From the NCBI GenBank assembly GCA_023228645.1, contig JALOAT010000006.1:46040-110039 (forward strand): a stretch of 64,000 nt of DNA, given 5' to 3'. A program made the translations under genes and the position numbers. Of the stretch, positions 33,532 through 44,040 are shown one piece after another. Under the pieces are notes generated by a model. It saw only the letters and a program-made list of their open reading frames with translations. It did not search any database and had not been told where the DNA came from. This stretch comes from Gammaproteobacteria bacterium. Lineage in GTDB: Bacteria; Pseudomonadota; Gammaproteobacteria; Thiohalomonadales; Thiohalomonadaceae. Numbering within the stretch: position 1 is the first letter of the stretch; each line of letters starts with the position of its first letter.

Positions 33532-34143
33532 ATGGCCCAGCGTTACCCTGTCATCGCCCGCGAGGGCTGGATCCCCATCGCCTTCTTCGCCGTGGTCGGC
33601 CTCTACGCCTTCGACCACTGGAACACCGTGGTCGCGGTGTTGTCCTGGTGCATATCGGCCGTTCTGGCCTTCTATTTCCGTGACCCGCCGCGGCGCATCC
33701 CACCCTCGCCCCTGGCCGTGCTCTGCCCGGCGGACGGACGCGTGCTCGCGGTCGGGCCCGTGCATGACGAGCCGCTGGGTCGGGAGGCAATCCTGGTCCG
33801 CATCGCCATGCGCCCGATGGGTGTGTTTGCCGTGCGCAGCCCCATCGAGGGCAAGGTGATGCGCCAGTGGTTCCCCGAGGGGGAAGGCGTGGGCGTGGCG
33901 CAATGGGTGCAAAGTGACGAGCACGACGACGTGGTCCTGGTCGCGCTGCCGCGCGCGCCGGGGGCACGCGCGTTCTGCGACGTGCAATCGGGAGAACGCA
34001 TCGGCCAGGGCCAGCGTTGCGGTTTTCTGCCCTTGGGCGCAGAACTGCAGGTTTTTCTGCCTGTGGCGAGCAGGGTAATGGTCCAGCCCGGTGATCGCGT
34101 ACAATCTGGCGTGTCGGTGCTCGCCAAGCTGGTGCGCAAGTAA
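33532..34143 (+). CDS. psd: Phosphatidylserine decarboxylase-like protein lacking catalytic His and Ser
   Basis: 203 aa, matching the short Psd form in length and layout: one or two N-terminal helices (about 13-48), YFRDPPR, and the Asp-containing CPADGRV. Two key sites are changed. The VHSN region of the family reads VFAV here, with Phe99 in place of the His. The LGS/FGS self-cleavage site, whose Ser becomes the pyruvoyl group, reads LGAEL with Ala170 (GCA at 34039). It therefore probably cannot form a pyruvoyl enzyme. Position before pssA is the normal psd place. It could be a pseudoenzyme with a structural role, with the working Psd elsewhere. Confidence 0.8.
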   Translation: MAQRYPVIAREGWIPIAFFAVVGLYAFDHWNTVVAVLSWCISAVLAFYFRDPPRRIPPSPLAVLCPADGRVLAVGPVHDEPLGREAILVRIAMRPMGVFAVRSPIEGKVMRQWFPEGEGVGVAQWVQSDEHDDVVLVALPRAPGARAFCDVQSGERIGQGQRCGFLPLGAELQVFLPVASRVMVQPGDRVQSGVSVLAKLVRK

Positions 34144-34191
34144 GCCTCGCGAGCCGACGCCCTTCCACCGTTTGCCTGTCCGGAACGAGCC

Positions 34192-34968
34192 ATGCCGAAC
34201 GAAGAGACTGAAAAGCGCAGCCGCGGGATCTACCTGCTGCCGAACCTGTTCACCACCGCGGCGCTGTTCGCGGGCTTCTACGCCATCGTGGCCGCCATGA
34301 ATGGGCAGTTCGAGAAGGCGGCTATCGCGGTATTCGTCGCCATGGTCCTGGACGGCCTGGACGGGCGCGTGGCGCGCCTCACCAACACCCAGAGCGAATT
34401 CGGCGCCGAGTACGATTCCCTGTCGGACATGGTGTCGTTCGGGCTTGCCCCGTCGCTGGTCATGTACCAATGGTCGTTGTCCGCTATGGGCAAGCTGGGC
34501 TGGCTGGCGGCCTTCGTGTACGCGGCCGGTGCGGCGCTGCGCCTGGCGCGCTTCAACACCCAGGTGGGTATCGCCGACAAGCGCTTCTTCCAGGGCCTCG
34601 CCAGCCCCGCCGCAGCGGCCGTCGTGGCCGGCGCCGTGTGGGTCGGCGTGAGTTACGGTGTGGACGGCAAATCCCTCGTCTTCCTCAACTTCCTGCTTAC
34701 CGTGGCCGCCGGCGTGCTGATGGTGAGCAACATCCGCTACTACAGCTTCAAGGACCTGGACCTGCGCGGCAAAGTGCCCTTCGTGGCGGTGCTCATCGTG
34801 GTGCTGGTGTTCGTGTTCGTCTCCATCGACCCGCCCCAGGTGCTGTTCGCCGCCTTCCTCGTTTATGCCCTCTCCGGACCCGTGATGACCGTGGTGATGC
34901 GCTCGCGCATGCGCAAGGAAAAGCACAAGGGCAGCGAGGACGACGAAGGCGGCGGACCCGAGGGCTGA
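34192..34968 (+). CDS. pssA: CDP-diacylglycerol-serine O-phosphatidyltransferase
   Basis: 258 aa, integral membrane. The CDP-alcohol phosphatidyltransferase motif is complete: DGLDGRVARL...SEFGAEYDSLSD (DG, AR, G, D, D in the expected spacing). It makes phosphatidylserine, the precursor of phosphatidylethanolamine. Six or more helices follow, with a charged C-terminal tail (RMRKEKHKGSEDDEGG). It follows the psd homologue by about 50 bp. Confidence 0.95.
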   Translation: MPNEETEKRSRGIYLLPNLFTTAALFAGFYAIVAAMNGQFEKAAIAVFVAMVLDGLDGRVARLTNTQSEFGAEYDSLSDMVSFGLAPSLVMYQWSLSAMGKLGWLAAFVYAAGAALRLARFNTQVGIADKRFFQGLASPAAAAVVAGAVWVGVSYGVDGKSLVFLNFLLTVAAGVLMVSNIRYYSFKDLDLRGKVPFVAVLIVVLVFVFVSIDPPQVLFAAFLVYALSGPVMTVVMRSRMRKEKHKGSEDDEGGGPEG

Positions 34969-34973
34969 ATCCA

Positions 34974-35073
34974 ACGCGGAGGACGCGGAGACGCGGAGAT
35001 CGCGGAGGTTCAAGGCCCTCGGTACTCCTTTGCGAACTCTGCGCCCTCTGTGCCTCTGCGTTAATCCTTATTC
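34974..35073. repeat. Degenerate inverted repeat, type B, between pssA and leuA
   Basis: The left arm is made of CGCGGAG units (AACGCGGAGGACGCGGAGAC) and the right arm of CTCTGCGCC/CTCTGTGCC units ending CTCTGCGTT. The two arms have drifted in composition, so pairing is patchy. Confidence 0.65.
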
Positions 35074-35118
35074 TTTCTTCTTTGATCAATGCACGGCGGG
35101 CACCGTGCGGAGAGGACC

Positions 35119-36657
35119 ATGGACAAGCTGATCATTTTCGACACCACCTTGCGCGACGGCGAGCAGAGTCCCGGCGCCTCCATGACCAAGGAGGAGAAGC
35201 TGCGCATCGCCAAGGCCCTGGAGCGCATGAAGGTCGACGTGATCGAGGCCGGTTTCCCTGCGGCGAGCCCTGGCGACTTCGACGCCGTGCAGACGGTGGC
35301 CGAGGCCATCCGCGATAGCACCATCTGCGGTCTGGCCCGCGCCCTCGATCGCGACATCGACCGCGCCGGTGAGGCGTTGCAGAAGGCCGCCCGCGGCCGC
35401 ATCCACACCTTCATCGCCACCTCGCCCATTCATATGCAGCACAAACTGCGCATGGCGCCCGATCAGGTGGTGGAGCATGCGGTGAAGGCCGTCAAGCGTG
35501 CGCGTCAGTGGACCGACGACGTGGAATTCTCCGCGGAGGACGCGGGCCGTTCCGATCCGGAATTCCTCTGCCGCATCTTCGAGGCGGTGATCGATGCCGG
35601 TGCGCGCACCATCAACATCCCGGACACGGTGGGCTACAACATGCCGCACCAGTTCGGTGAACTGGTACGCAAGGTGATCACGGGAACGCCCAATTCCGAC
35701 AAGGCGATCTTCTCCGTGCACTGCCACAACGACCTGGGCCTCGCCGTGGCCAATTCGCTTTCGGCGGTGCTGAACGGCGCGCGTCAGGTGGAATGCACCA
35801 TCAATGGCCTGGGCGAGCGCGCGGGCAACGCGGCGCTGGAAGAGATCGTCATGGCGGTGCGCACCCGCAAGGACGTGTTCCCCTGTCGCGTGGACATCGA
35901 CACCACCCACATCGTCCCCAGCTCGCGCCTGGTTGCCGGCATCACCGGCTTCGCCGTGCAGCCCAACAAGGCCATCGTGGGCGCCAACGCCTTCGCGCAC
36001 GAATCGGGCATCCACCAGGACGGCGTACTCAAGTCGCGCGAGACCTACGAGATCATGCGCGCCGAGGACGTGGGTTGGAGCGCCAACCGCATGGTGCTCG
36101 GCAAGCACTCGGGCCGTAACGCGTTCCGCACGCGGCTCCAGGAACTGGGCGTGGTGTTCGCCGACGACGAAGCGTTGAACGCCGCCTTCGAGCGTTTCAA
36201 GGAACTCGCCGACAAGAAACACGAGATCTACGACGAAGACCTGCAGGCGTTGGTGACCGAGACCAACCTGGAGTCAACCTACGAAGGCATCAAGCTCCTG
36301 GCGCTCAAGGTGTGCTCGCAGACCGGCACCACGCCCGAGGCCAGCGTTACGCTCAGCGTCGATGGCGTGGAGCATACCGGCACGGCGCCGGGCGGCGGCC
36401 CGGTGGACGCGGCGCTCAAGGCCATCGACAGCATCATCCACAGCGACAGTGAGCTGGTGCTGTATTCGGTGAACGCCATCACCAGCGGCACCGACTCGCA
36501 GGGCGAAGTGACCGTGCGCCTGGAGAAGGGCGGGCGCATGGTGAACGGGCAGGGCGCCGACACGGACATCGTGATCGCCTCGGCTAAGGCCTATGTGAAC
36601 GCGCTGAACCGGCTGCTGGCGCCGGCGCGTGCCCATCCGCAGAACGGCGGCGTGTGA
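35119..36657 (+). CDS. leuA: 2-isopropylmalate synthase
   Basis: 512 aa. The N-terminal TIM barrel begins FDTTLRDGEQSPGASM, with metal-binding HCHNDLGLA and the conserved HESGIHQDGVLK. The C-terminal LeuA regulatory domain (from about 390) binds leucine for feedback. It condenses acetyl-CoA with 2-oxoisovalerate, committing to leucine. ATG at 35119 is preceded by GGAGAGGA; the in-frame ATG at 35089 lies near the repeat and is less likely. Confidence 0.97.
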   Translation: MDKLIIFDTTLRDGEQSPGASMTKEEKLRIAKALERMKVDVIEAGFPAASPGDFDAVQTVAEAIRDSTICGLARALDRDIDRAGEALQKAARGRIHTFIATSPIHMQHKLRMAPDQVVEHAVKAVKRARQWTDDVEFSAEDAGRSDPEFLCRIFEAVIDAGARTINIPDTVGYNMPHQFGELVRKVITGTPNSDKAIFSVHCHNDLGLAVANSLSAVLNGARQVECTINGLGERAGNAALEEIVMAVRTRKDVFPCRVDIDTTHIVPSSRLVAGITGFAVQPNKAIVGANAFAHESGIHQDGVLKSRETYEIMRAEDVGWSANRMVLGKHSGRNAFRTRLQELGVVFADDEALNAAFERFKELADKKHEIYDEDLQALVTETNLESTYEGIKLLALKVCSQTGTTPEASVTLSVDGVEHTGTAPGGGPVDAALKAIDSIIHSDSELVLYSVNAITSGTDSQGEVTVRLEKGGRMVNGQGADTDIVIASAKAYVNALNRLLAPARAHPQNGGV

Positions 36658-36750
36658 GCGGATTTTCCCTTCACTGCGCGGGAGCGCGCTTCCTCTCGCG
36701 ATGGAAGCGCACCCCTTGCGGTGCGAGTTCTTTCCCGCACGAAGGCTGAC

Positions 36751-37536
36751 ATGACGGCGATGGACCTACGGAAACGACGCTACCTGGAGGCCATGGGCAT
36801 CCAGGTGTGGGTGCCGCGCGGCATCGCGGCGCCCGCTCTCGAGAACGAATCCCCGCCTGCCGTCGAACATCCGCCCGTTTTCGTTGAGGAAGCGCACACG
36901 GCGCTGATCCCTGCCGCTGAACCGGCCCCGCCGGTCCTGGCGCCGGGCGCCGAGCTGAACGACCCACAGGTCGCCACCATGGACTGGGACACACTGACCG
37001 CCCGTGTGGCAAAGTGCACGCGCTGCCCGGAGTTGGTGGCCAACCGCACCCAGACCGTATTCGGTGTGGGCGACCGTTCGGCGCCCCTCATGGTGATCGG
37101 AGAGGCGCCGGGACAGGAAGAGGACAAACAGGGCGAGCCCTTCGTGGGGCGCGCCGGCCAGTTGCTCAATGAGATGCTGCGCGCCATCGGTTTTCCGCGC
37201 GAGCGTGTCTATATCGCCAACGTGCTCAAGAGCCGCCCGCCCAATAACCGCGACCCCAAGCCCGAGGAAGCGGCGCGTTGCGAGCCCTATTTGAAACGCC
37301 AGGTCGCCCTCATCAAGCCGCGCCTGATCCTCAGCGTGGGCCGTGTCTCGGCACAGAACCTGTTGAAAACCGATACGCCCATCGGCAAGCTGCGCGGCCA
37401 GGTGCACAGCTACCAGGGCATTCCTCTGGTGGTCACCTATCACCCGGCCTATCTGCTGCGTTCGCCCCAGGAGAAGCGCAAGGCCTGGGATGATTTGAAA
37501 CTTGCGCTGCGCACCCTGCGCGAGGCGACGCCATGA
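36751..37536 (+). CDS. Uracil-DNA glycosylase, family 4 (iron-sulfur type)
   Basis: 261 aa. An N-terminal extension of about 85 residues (YLEAMGIQVWVPRG, then Pro/Ala-rich) precedes the UDG domain. FeS-ligand Cys occur in CTRCPELV and later in the ARCEPYL region; the glycosylase motif is GEAPGQEEDKQGEPFVGRAG and the second motif is TYHPAYLLR. It removes uracil from DNA. Start taken at ATG 36751 with AAGG upstream. Overlaps rimI by 4 bp. Confidence 0.92.
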   Translation: MTAMDLRKRRYLEAMGIQVWVPRGIAAPALENESPPAVEHPPVFVEEAHTALIPAAEPAPPVLAPGAELNDPQVATMDWDTLTARVAKCTRCPELVANRTQTVFGVGDRSAPLMVIGEAPGQEEDKQGEPFVGRAGQLLNEMLRAIGFPRERVYIANVLKSRPPNNRDPKPEEAARCEPYLKRQVALIKPRLILSVGRVSAQNLLKTDTPIGKLRGQVHSYQGIPLVVTYHPAYLLRSPQEKRKAWDDLKLALRTLREATP

Positions 37537-37979
37537 GGGACGCGCCTATCCGCCCCATGCACGAGGACGACGTGCCCGCCGTGATGGCGGTGGAGACGAG
37601 CGCCTACTACTCGCCCTGGAGCGCCGCCATTTTCCGCGACTGTCTGCGCGTGGGCTATTCCTGCTGGGTGCTGGAGAGGGGCGGCGATATTTTCGGCTAC
37701 GGCGTGCTCTCGTCCGCCGTGGGCGAGGCCCACCTGCTCAACCTGTGCGTGGCCCCGGCCCACCAGGGCAAGGGCCTGGGCCGCCGCCTGCTGACCCATT
37801 TCATCGACGTGGCGCGTGGCCATAAGGCCGAGGCCATGTTCCTGGAGGTGCGCCCCTCCAACCACGCCGCCATCGCCCTCTACGAATCCATCGGCTTCAA
37901 CCAGGTCGGCGCCCGCCGCGACTATTACCCCGCCCCCAAGGGCCGCGAAGACGCGCTCATCTTCGCTTTGGCTTTGTGA
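37533..37979 (+). CDS. rimI: Ribosomal protein S18-alanine N-acetyltransferase (RimI-type GNAT)
   Basis: 148 aa GNAT fold. Acetyl-CoA binding motif A is LCVAPAHQGKGLGRRLL, and the RimI-type C-terminal part is FLEVRPSNHAAIALYESIGF with RRDYYPAPKGREDAL. It acetylates the S18 N-terminus in E. coli. The ATG overlaps the UDG stop. The pairing of a family 4 UDG with rimI is common in this group of bacteria. Confidence 0.92.
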   Translation: MRDAPIRPMHEDDVPAVMAVETSAYYSPWSAAIFRDCLRVGYSCWVLERGGDIFGYGVLSSAVGEAHLLNLCVAPAHQGKGLGRRLLTHFIDVARGHKAEAMFLEVRPSNHAAIALYESIGFNQVGARRDYYPAPKGREDALIFALAL

Positions 37980-37984
37980 AGGAA

Positions 37985-38165
37985 AAGCATTAACCACGGG
38001 GGACACGGGGAACACGGGGAAAATCAATTTCTCGGTAGGAGCGGCCTCAGGCCGCGATGGCGCGGTATCCGACGACAATCGCGGCCTGAGGCCGCTCCTA
38101 CAGGCGGGGTAACCCGTGACGGATTCCCCCCCGTGTTCCCCGTGTCCCCCGTGGTTAATGCTTTT
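37985..38165. repeat. Nested palindrome, type A outer with type E inner (copy A1)
   Basis: The outer left arm (AAAGCATTAACCACGGGGGA, then ACACGGGG units) pairs with the right arm (CCCCGTGT units, then CCCCGTGGTTAATGCTTT). The loop contains a separate palindrome (38035-38101) GTAGGAGCGGCCTCAGGCCG / CGGCCTGAGGCCGCTCCTAC. It lies between rimI and prfC. Confidence 0.88.
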
Positions 38166-38251
38166 TGCCTTTCTCCCCGCCCACGTTCATTTCCGGACGC
38201 GCCGGGCCCGATCCGGTAAAATGCCGCGCACTTTCAGGTTACCCAATCACT

Positions 38252-39829
<1,578 letters not shown>

Positions 39830-39831
39830 AG

Positions 39832-40045
39832 AGAAAAGCCTTAACCACGGGGGACACGGGGAACACGGGGGAAGGCATAGACTGTTCGGGCGATGTTGTG
39901 GGAGCAAGCTTCTGCTCGCGATTTCCGGGCCGTGGGAACCACAGGCTGTCGCGAGCGGAAGCTCGCTGCCACGAAAGAGCCTGCCGAGCAAGAGTTCTTC
40001 TTCCGCCCCGTGTTCCCCGTGTCCCCCGTGGTTTGGCTTTTCTTC
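39832..40045. repeat. Nested palindrome, type A outer with type D inner (copy A2)
   Basis: Outer arms run from AAAAGCCTTAACCACGGGGG to CCCCCGTGGTTTGGCTTTTC. The inner palindrome at 39897-39973 starts TGTGGGAGCAAGCTTCTGCT and ends with AAGCTCGCTGCCACGA, around ATTTCCGGGCCGTGGGAACC. It fills the prfC-GspE gap. Confidence 0.88.
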
Positions 40046-40121
40046 TTCCCGAGACAGACGCACTCGCCTCCGAACCGCGTTTGCGGGAGAATCGGGGCTT
40101 GCGTGGGTGTAGGGAATCTCC

Positions 40122-41888
40122 ATGGCGGAAGTGAAGACTGAAGGCCGGCTGACGCTGGCGCGGGTGCTCGAATGGCTGGCCGAGGATGGCCTGCTGGAGC
40201 GCGAACGTGCCGACGTGCTCAAGCGCAACATGGCGAGCCATCGCCAACATCCCTTGGCCATCATCGCCGAACGTCATTTTTCCAGTGCCCGCCCTCCCAA
40301 TGGCCTCCTCACCCTCGAAGTATTAAGCCAGTGGCTGGCGGCCCGTGTGGGCATGCCTTACCACAGCATCGATCCCCTGCGTGTGGACGTGGCTGCGGTC
40401 ACTGAAATCATGTCTTACGCCTACGCGCGGCGCTACAACATCCTGGCGGTGGAGGCCCGATCCGATCGCGTCGTCATCGCCTGCGCCGATCCCTTCGAGC
40501 GCGAATGGGAAACCGAACTGTCCCGTATCCTGCAACGCCCGATTTCGCGGGTGTTCGCCAATCCGGACGACATCGCCCGCTACCTGGTGGAGTTCTACAC
40601 GCTCTCCAAGTCCGTGCGCGGCGCCCAGCAGGGCACCGCCAGCGCTGCGCCCAGCGGGGTGCAGAACCTGGAGCAGCTGATCGACCTGTCCCGTTCCGGG
40701 AAGCTGGATGCGAACGACCAGCACGTGGTCAACATCGTGGACTGGCTGCTGCACTATGCCTTCGACCAGCGCGCCAGCGACATCCATCTGGAGCCGCGCC
40801 GCGATCAGGGCAACATCCGCTTCCGCATCGATGGCGTCATGCATTTGGTCTACCAGGTGCCTGCGTCGGTGATGGTGGCCGTCACCAGCCGCCTGAAGAT
40901 CCTCGGCCGCATGGATCTGGCGGAAAAACGCCGCCCGCAGGACGGCCGCCTCAAGACCCGCACGCCGGAAGGCAGCGAGATCGAGCTGCGCCTATCCACC
41001 ATGCCGACGGCCTTCGGCGAGAAGATGGTGATGCGTATTTTCGATCCGGACGTGCTGGTGAAGGACTTCCGCGCCCTGGGTTTCACGCCGCAGGAAGTGG
41101 ACACCTGGCAGTCCCTGATAAATCAGCCGCACGGCATCGTGCTGGTCACAGGTCCCACCGGTTCGGGAAAGACCACCACGCTGTATTCCACCCTCAAGCT
41201 GCTCGCCGTACCCGAGGTGAACGTGTGCACGGTGGAAGACCCCATCGAAATGGTCGAGCCTGCCTTCAACCAGATGCAGGTTCAGCACAACATCGGCCTG
41301 GATTTCGCCAGCGGCGTGCGCACCCTGCTGCGACAGGATCCAGACATCGTCATGGTGGGCGAGATCCGCGACCAGGAAACCGCGGAAATGGCCATCCAGG
41401 CGGCGCTCACCGGCCACCTGGTGTTCTCTACCCTGCACACCAACGACGCGCCATCCGCCATTACACGTCTGCTGGAGATCGGCGTGCCGCCCTACCTCAT
41501 CAACGGCACCGTGCTCGGCGTCCTCGCCCAGCGCCTCATCCGCACCCTGTGCCCGCACTGCAAGACGCCAGGGCCCGTGGATCCCGCACTGTGGCAGTCG
41601 CTGGTGAGCCCGTGGCGCGTGGACGAACCGAAGAACAGCTATCAACCCGTGGGCTGCCTGGAATGCCGCCAGACCGGTTATCTCGGGCGCATCGGCATCT
41701 ATGAAATGCTGCTCATGAAGGAAAGCATCAAGAAACTGGTCACCCCCGGCTGCGACATCGACGCCCTGCGCAAGGAAGCCCTCCGCGAAGGCCTCAAACC
41801 CCTGCGCCTCAACGGCGCCCAAAAAGTCGCCGCCGGCCTAACCACCGTGGAAGAAATCCTCCGCGCCGTGCCGCTGAAGTCGCTTTAA
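40122..41888 (+). CDS. GspE/PilB-family type II secretion/type IV pilus ATPase
   Basis: 588 aa. An N-terminal MshEN/GspE_N-like part (about 1-170) is followed by the secretion ATPase: Walker A GPTGSGKTTTLYSTL, Asp box, His box (TGHLVFSTLHTNDA), and a tetra-Cys zinc site (CPHC...CLECRQTGYLGRIGIYE). It would power pilus or pseudopilus assembly. There are no other pilus or secretion genes next to it, so the system it serves cannot be told from here. Confidence 0.9.
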   Translation: MAEVKTEGRLTLARVLEWLAEDGLLERERADVLKRNMASHRQHPLAIIAERHFSSARPPNGLLTLEVLSQWLAARVGMPYHSIDPLRVDVAAVTEIMSYAYARRYNILAVEARSDRVVIACADPFEREWETELSRILQRPISRVFANPDDIARYLVEFYTLSKSVRGAQQGTASAAPSGVQNLEQLIDLSRSGKLDANDQHVVNIVDWLLHYAFDQRASDIHLEPRRDQGNIRFRIDGVMHLVYQVPASVMVAVTSRLKILGRMDLAEKRRPQDGRLKTRTPEGSEIELRLSTMPTAFGEKMVMRIFDPDVLVKDFRALGFTPQEVDTWQSLINQPHGIVLVTGPTGSGKTTTLYSTLKLLAVPEVNVCTVEDPIEMVEPAFNQMQVQHNIGLDFASGVRTLLRQDPDIVMVGEIRDQETAEMAIQAALTGHLVFSTLHTNDAPSAITRLLEIGVPPYLINGTVLGVLAQRLIRTLCPHCKTPGPVDPALWQSLVSPWRVDEPKNSYQPVGCLECRQTGYLGRIGIYEMLLMKESIKKLVTPGCDIDALRKEALREGLKPLRLNGAQKVAAGLTTVEEILRAVPLKSL

Positions 41889-42103
41889 AAAAGCGTTAAC
41901 ACGGGGGACACGGGGAACACGGGGGGACAAGATCTCATGCTCGGAAAGACTCTTTTGTGGGAGCGAGCTTCTGCTCGCGATTTCCGGGTCCATGGGAACC
42001 ACAGGCTGTCGCGGGCGGAAGCTCGCTCCCACAACACCTCCTGAACAATCTTTGCTTTCCCCCCGTGTTCCCCGTGTTCCCCGTGTTCCCCGTGTTTGGC
42101 TTC
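41886..42103. repeat. Nested palindrome, type A outer with type D inner (copy A3)
   Basis: The outer left arm AAAAAGCGTTAACACGGGGG and the right arm with four CCCCGTGTT units enclose an inner type D palindrome at 41956-42033, the cleanest copy (TGTGGGAGCGAGCTTCTGCT / AGCTCGCTCCCACA). Confidence 0.88.
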
Positions 42104-42106
42104 AAA

Positions 42107-42880
42107 TCAACTCCGCAGGCCCACGCCGCGGCGCAGGAGCCAGAGGCAGTAGGCGTAGAGGGCGGCGATGAAGGCGAGGGTGACGGCGATGGCGGTGCCG
42201 GCGCTCACGTCGGAGACGCCCAGCAGTCCGTGCCGGAAGGCGTTGACCATGTACAGGATGGGGTTGAGGTGCGAGACCTGTTGCCAGAAGCCGGGCAGCA
42301 TGTCCACGGAATAGAACACCCCGCCCAGGTAAGTCAGCGGCGTGAGCACGAAAGTGGGGATGATGGAGATGTCGTCGAAGCTCTTGGCGAACACCGCGTT
42401 GATGAAGCCGCCCAGGGCAAAAAGGAACGACGTGAGCACGACCACGAGCACCGCCAGCCCCAGGTGTTCGGCATGGATGTCGGTGAAAAACGACGCCACC
42501 GCCGTGACGGCCGCACCCACCGCCAACCCGCGCGCCACACCGCCGGTCAGATAGCCGAGCAGAATCACATAGTTAGGAATAGGCGCAATGAGCATCTCCT
42601 CCACGAACCGGCCGAACTTGGACGAGTAGAAGGACGACACCACGTTTGCATAGGAATTGGTGATCACGCTCATGATGATCACGCCGGGCACGATGTAATC
42701 CATGTAGCTGAAGCCCTGCACGTCGGACAGCTGGCTGCCGATGAGCTGGCCGAAGATGATGAAGTACAGCGCCGTGGTGATCACCGGCGGCAGGATGGTC
42801 TGCACCCAGATGCGCGAGAAACGGCGCACTTCCTTGACCACGATGGTGCGATAGGCGACGAGCAGTGTGTGCGTGTTCAT
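42107..42880 (-). CDS. ABC-2 type transporter permease (YadH-like)
   Basis: 257 aa, six helices. Start at 42880 (MNTHTLLVAYRTIVVKEVRR) behind CTGGAG. Motifs of the YadH group are ILPPVITTALYFIIFGQ, MDYIVPGVIIMSVITNSYAN and LGGVFYSVDMLPGFWQ. It works with the ATPase encoded just upstream (43113-44033). Substrate not known; a nested repeat lies between the two genes. Confidence 0.92.
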   Translation of the reverse strand: MNTHTLLVAYRTIVVKEVRRFSRIWVQTILPPVITTALYFIIFGQLIGSQLSDVQGFSYMDYIVPGVIIMSVITNSYANVVSSFYSSKFGRFVEEMLIAPIPNYVILLGYLTGGVARGLAVGAAVTAVASFFTDIHAEHLGLAVLVVVLTSFLFALGGFINAVFAKSFDDISIIPTFVLTPLTYLGGVFYSVDMLPGFWQQVSHLNPILYMVNAFRHGLLGVSDVSAGTAIAVTLAFIAALYAYCLWLLRRGVGLRS

Positions 42881-42901
42881 GTTTCTCCAGAAAGCCCGCA
42901 A

Positions 42902-43105
42902 GAAAAAGCATTAACCACGGGGGACACGGGGTACACGGGGAAGGCAAAGACTGTTCAGGCGATGTTGCGGGAGCGAGCTTTGGCTCGCGACAACCTGTGA
43001 TTCCCACCGGCCCGGAAATCGCGAGCAGAAGCTCGCTCCCACAAGAGGGCCTTTCTGAGCAAGAGTTCTCTTCTCCCCGTGTTCCCAGTGGTTGAGCTTT
43101 TCTCT
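42902..43105. repeat. Nested palindrome, type A outer with inverted type D inner (copy A4)
   Basis: Outer arms AAAAAGCATTAACCACGGGG ... CCCCGTGTTCCCAGTGGTT. The inner element (42964-43044) has the asymmetric centre CCGGCCCGGAAATCGCGAGC, which is the reverse complement of the centre in copies A2 and A3, so the inner unit is inverted relative to the outer one. It separates the permease and ATPase genes of one ABC transporter. Confidence 0.88.
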
Positions 43106-43112
43106 TCCTTCT

Positions 43113-44033
43113 TCATTCCTTTTCGGTTTCCACCAGCGCCAGGAAGAGTTCCTCCAGGCGGTTGGCTTTGTTACGCATGCTGAGAATATCAACGTCCTGC
43201 TGCGTCAGTTGCTCGAACATGCGGTTGAGGCCCTGGTCGCGCTGGACGTCCACTTCGAGGGTGTGTGGGTCGGTCAGGCGTGCCACGTAGCCTTCCAGCG
43301 GCGGCGGTTCGGGCAGGGCGCACTTGAGGTCGAGCACCACGGTTTCCTGGTGCAGCTTGTTGAGCAGCGCGCGCATGCTGGTGTTCTCGACGATCTCGCC
43401 ATTGTCGATGATGGCCACGTTGCGGCACAGGCTCTCGGCCTCTTCCAGATAATGAGTGGTGAGGATGATGGTGGTACCGAGCCCGTTCACCTCGCGCAGG
43501 AAGCGCCACATGGAGCGGCGCAGTTCGATGTCCACTCCCGCGGTCGGTTCGTCCAGGATCAGCAGCTGCGGCTCATGCACCAGGGCGCGCGCGATCATGA
43601 GGCGTCGTTTCATGCCGCCGGAGAGGTTGCGCGCGACCGTGCTGCGTTTGTCCCAGAGTCCCAGTTGGCGCAGATAGCGCTCAGCCCGCTGCACGGCGGT
43701 GCGGCGATCGACGCCATAGTAGCCAGCCTGGTTGACGACCACTTCGATGACCGGCTCGAACTGGTTGAAGTTGAACTCCTGCGGCACCAGGCCGATGCAA
43801 CGGCGCGCGCTCATGGCATCGCTGTCGATGTCATGGCCGAATACGCGCACCGTGCCGGCGGTCTTGTTCACCAGCGCCGTGATGATGCCGATGGTGGTGG
43901 ACTTGCCCGCACCGTTGGGACCGAGCAGGGCGAAAAAATCACCCTGCTCCACATCCAGGTCGATACCCTTCAAGGCATCGACGCCGCGCCGGTAGGTCTT
44001 CTTCAGACCGCGAATTTCGAGTGCTTTGGTCAT
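43113..44033 (-). CDS. ABC transporter ATP-binding protein (YadG-like)
   Basis: 306 aa. Walker A GPNGAGKSTTIG, signature LSGGMKRRLMIARAL, Walker B LLILDEPTAGVD, H-loop TTHYLEEAE; a C-terminal extension of about 70 residues. Start at 44033 gives MTKALEIRGLKKTYRRG; the longer open frame to 44183 runs through a type B repeat. Pairs with the permease at 42107-42880. Confidence 0.94.
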   Translation of the reverse strand: MTKALEIRGLKKTYRRGVDALKGIDLDVEQGDFFALLGPNGAGKSTTIGIITALVNKTAGTVRVFGHDIDSDAMSARRCIGLVPQEFNFNQFEPVIEVVVNQAGYYGVDRRTAVQRAERYLRQLGLWDKRSTVARNLSGGMKRRLMIARALVHEPQLLILDEPTAGVDIELRRSMWRFLREVNGLGTTIILTTHYLEEAESLCRNVAIIDNGEIVENTSMRALLNKLHQETVVLDLKCALPEPPPLEGYVARLTDPHTLEVDVQRDQGLNRMFEQLTQQDVDILSMRNKANRLEELFLALVETEKE

Positions 44034-44040
44034 GGAAACA

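Noticed and set aside
37985..38165. CRISPR array suspected from repeated ACACGGGG units
   Set aside because: Units are 7-9 bp and contiguous, there are no spacers of even length, and the right side is the inverted complement; it is a palindrome, not an array.
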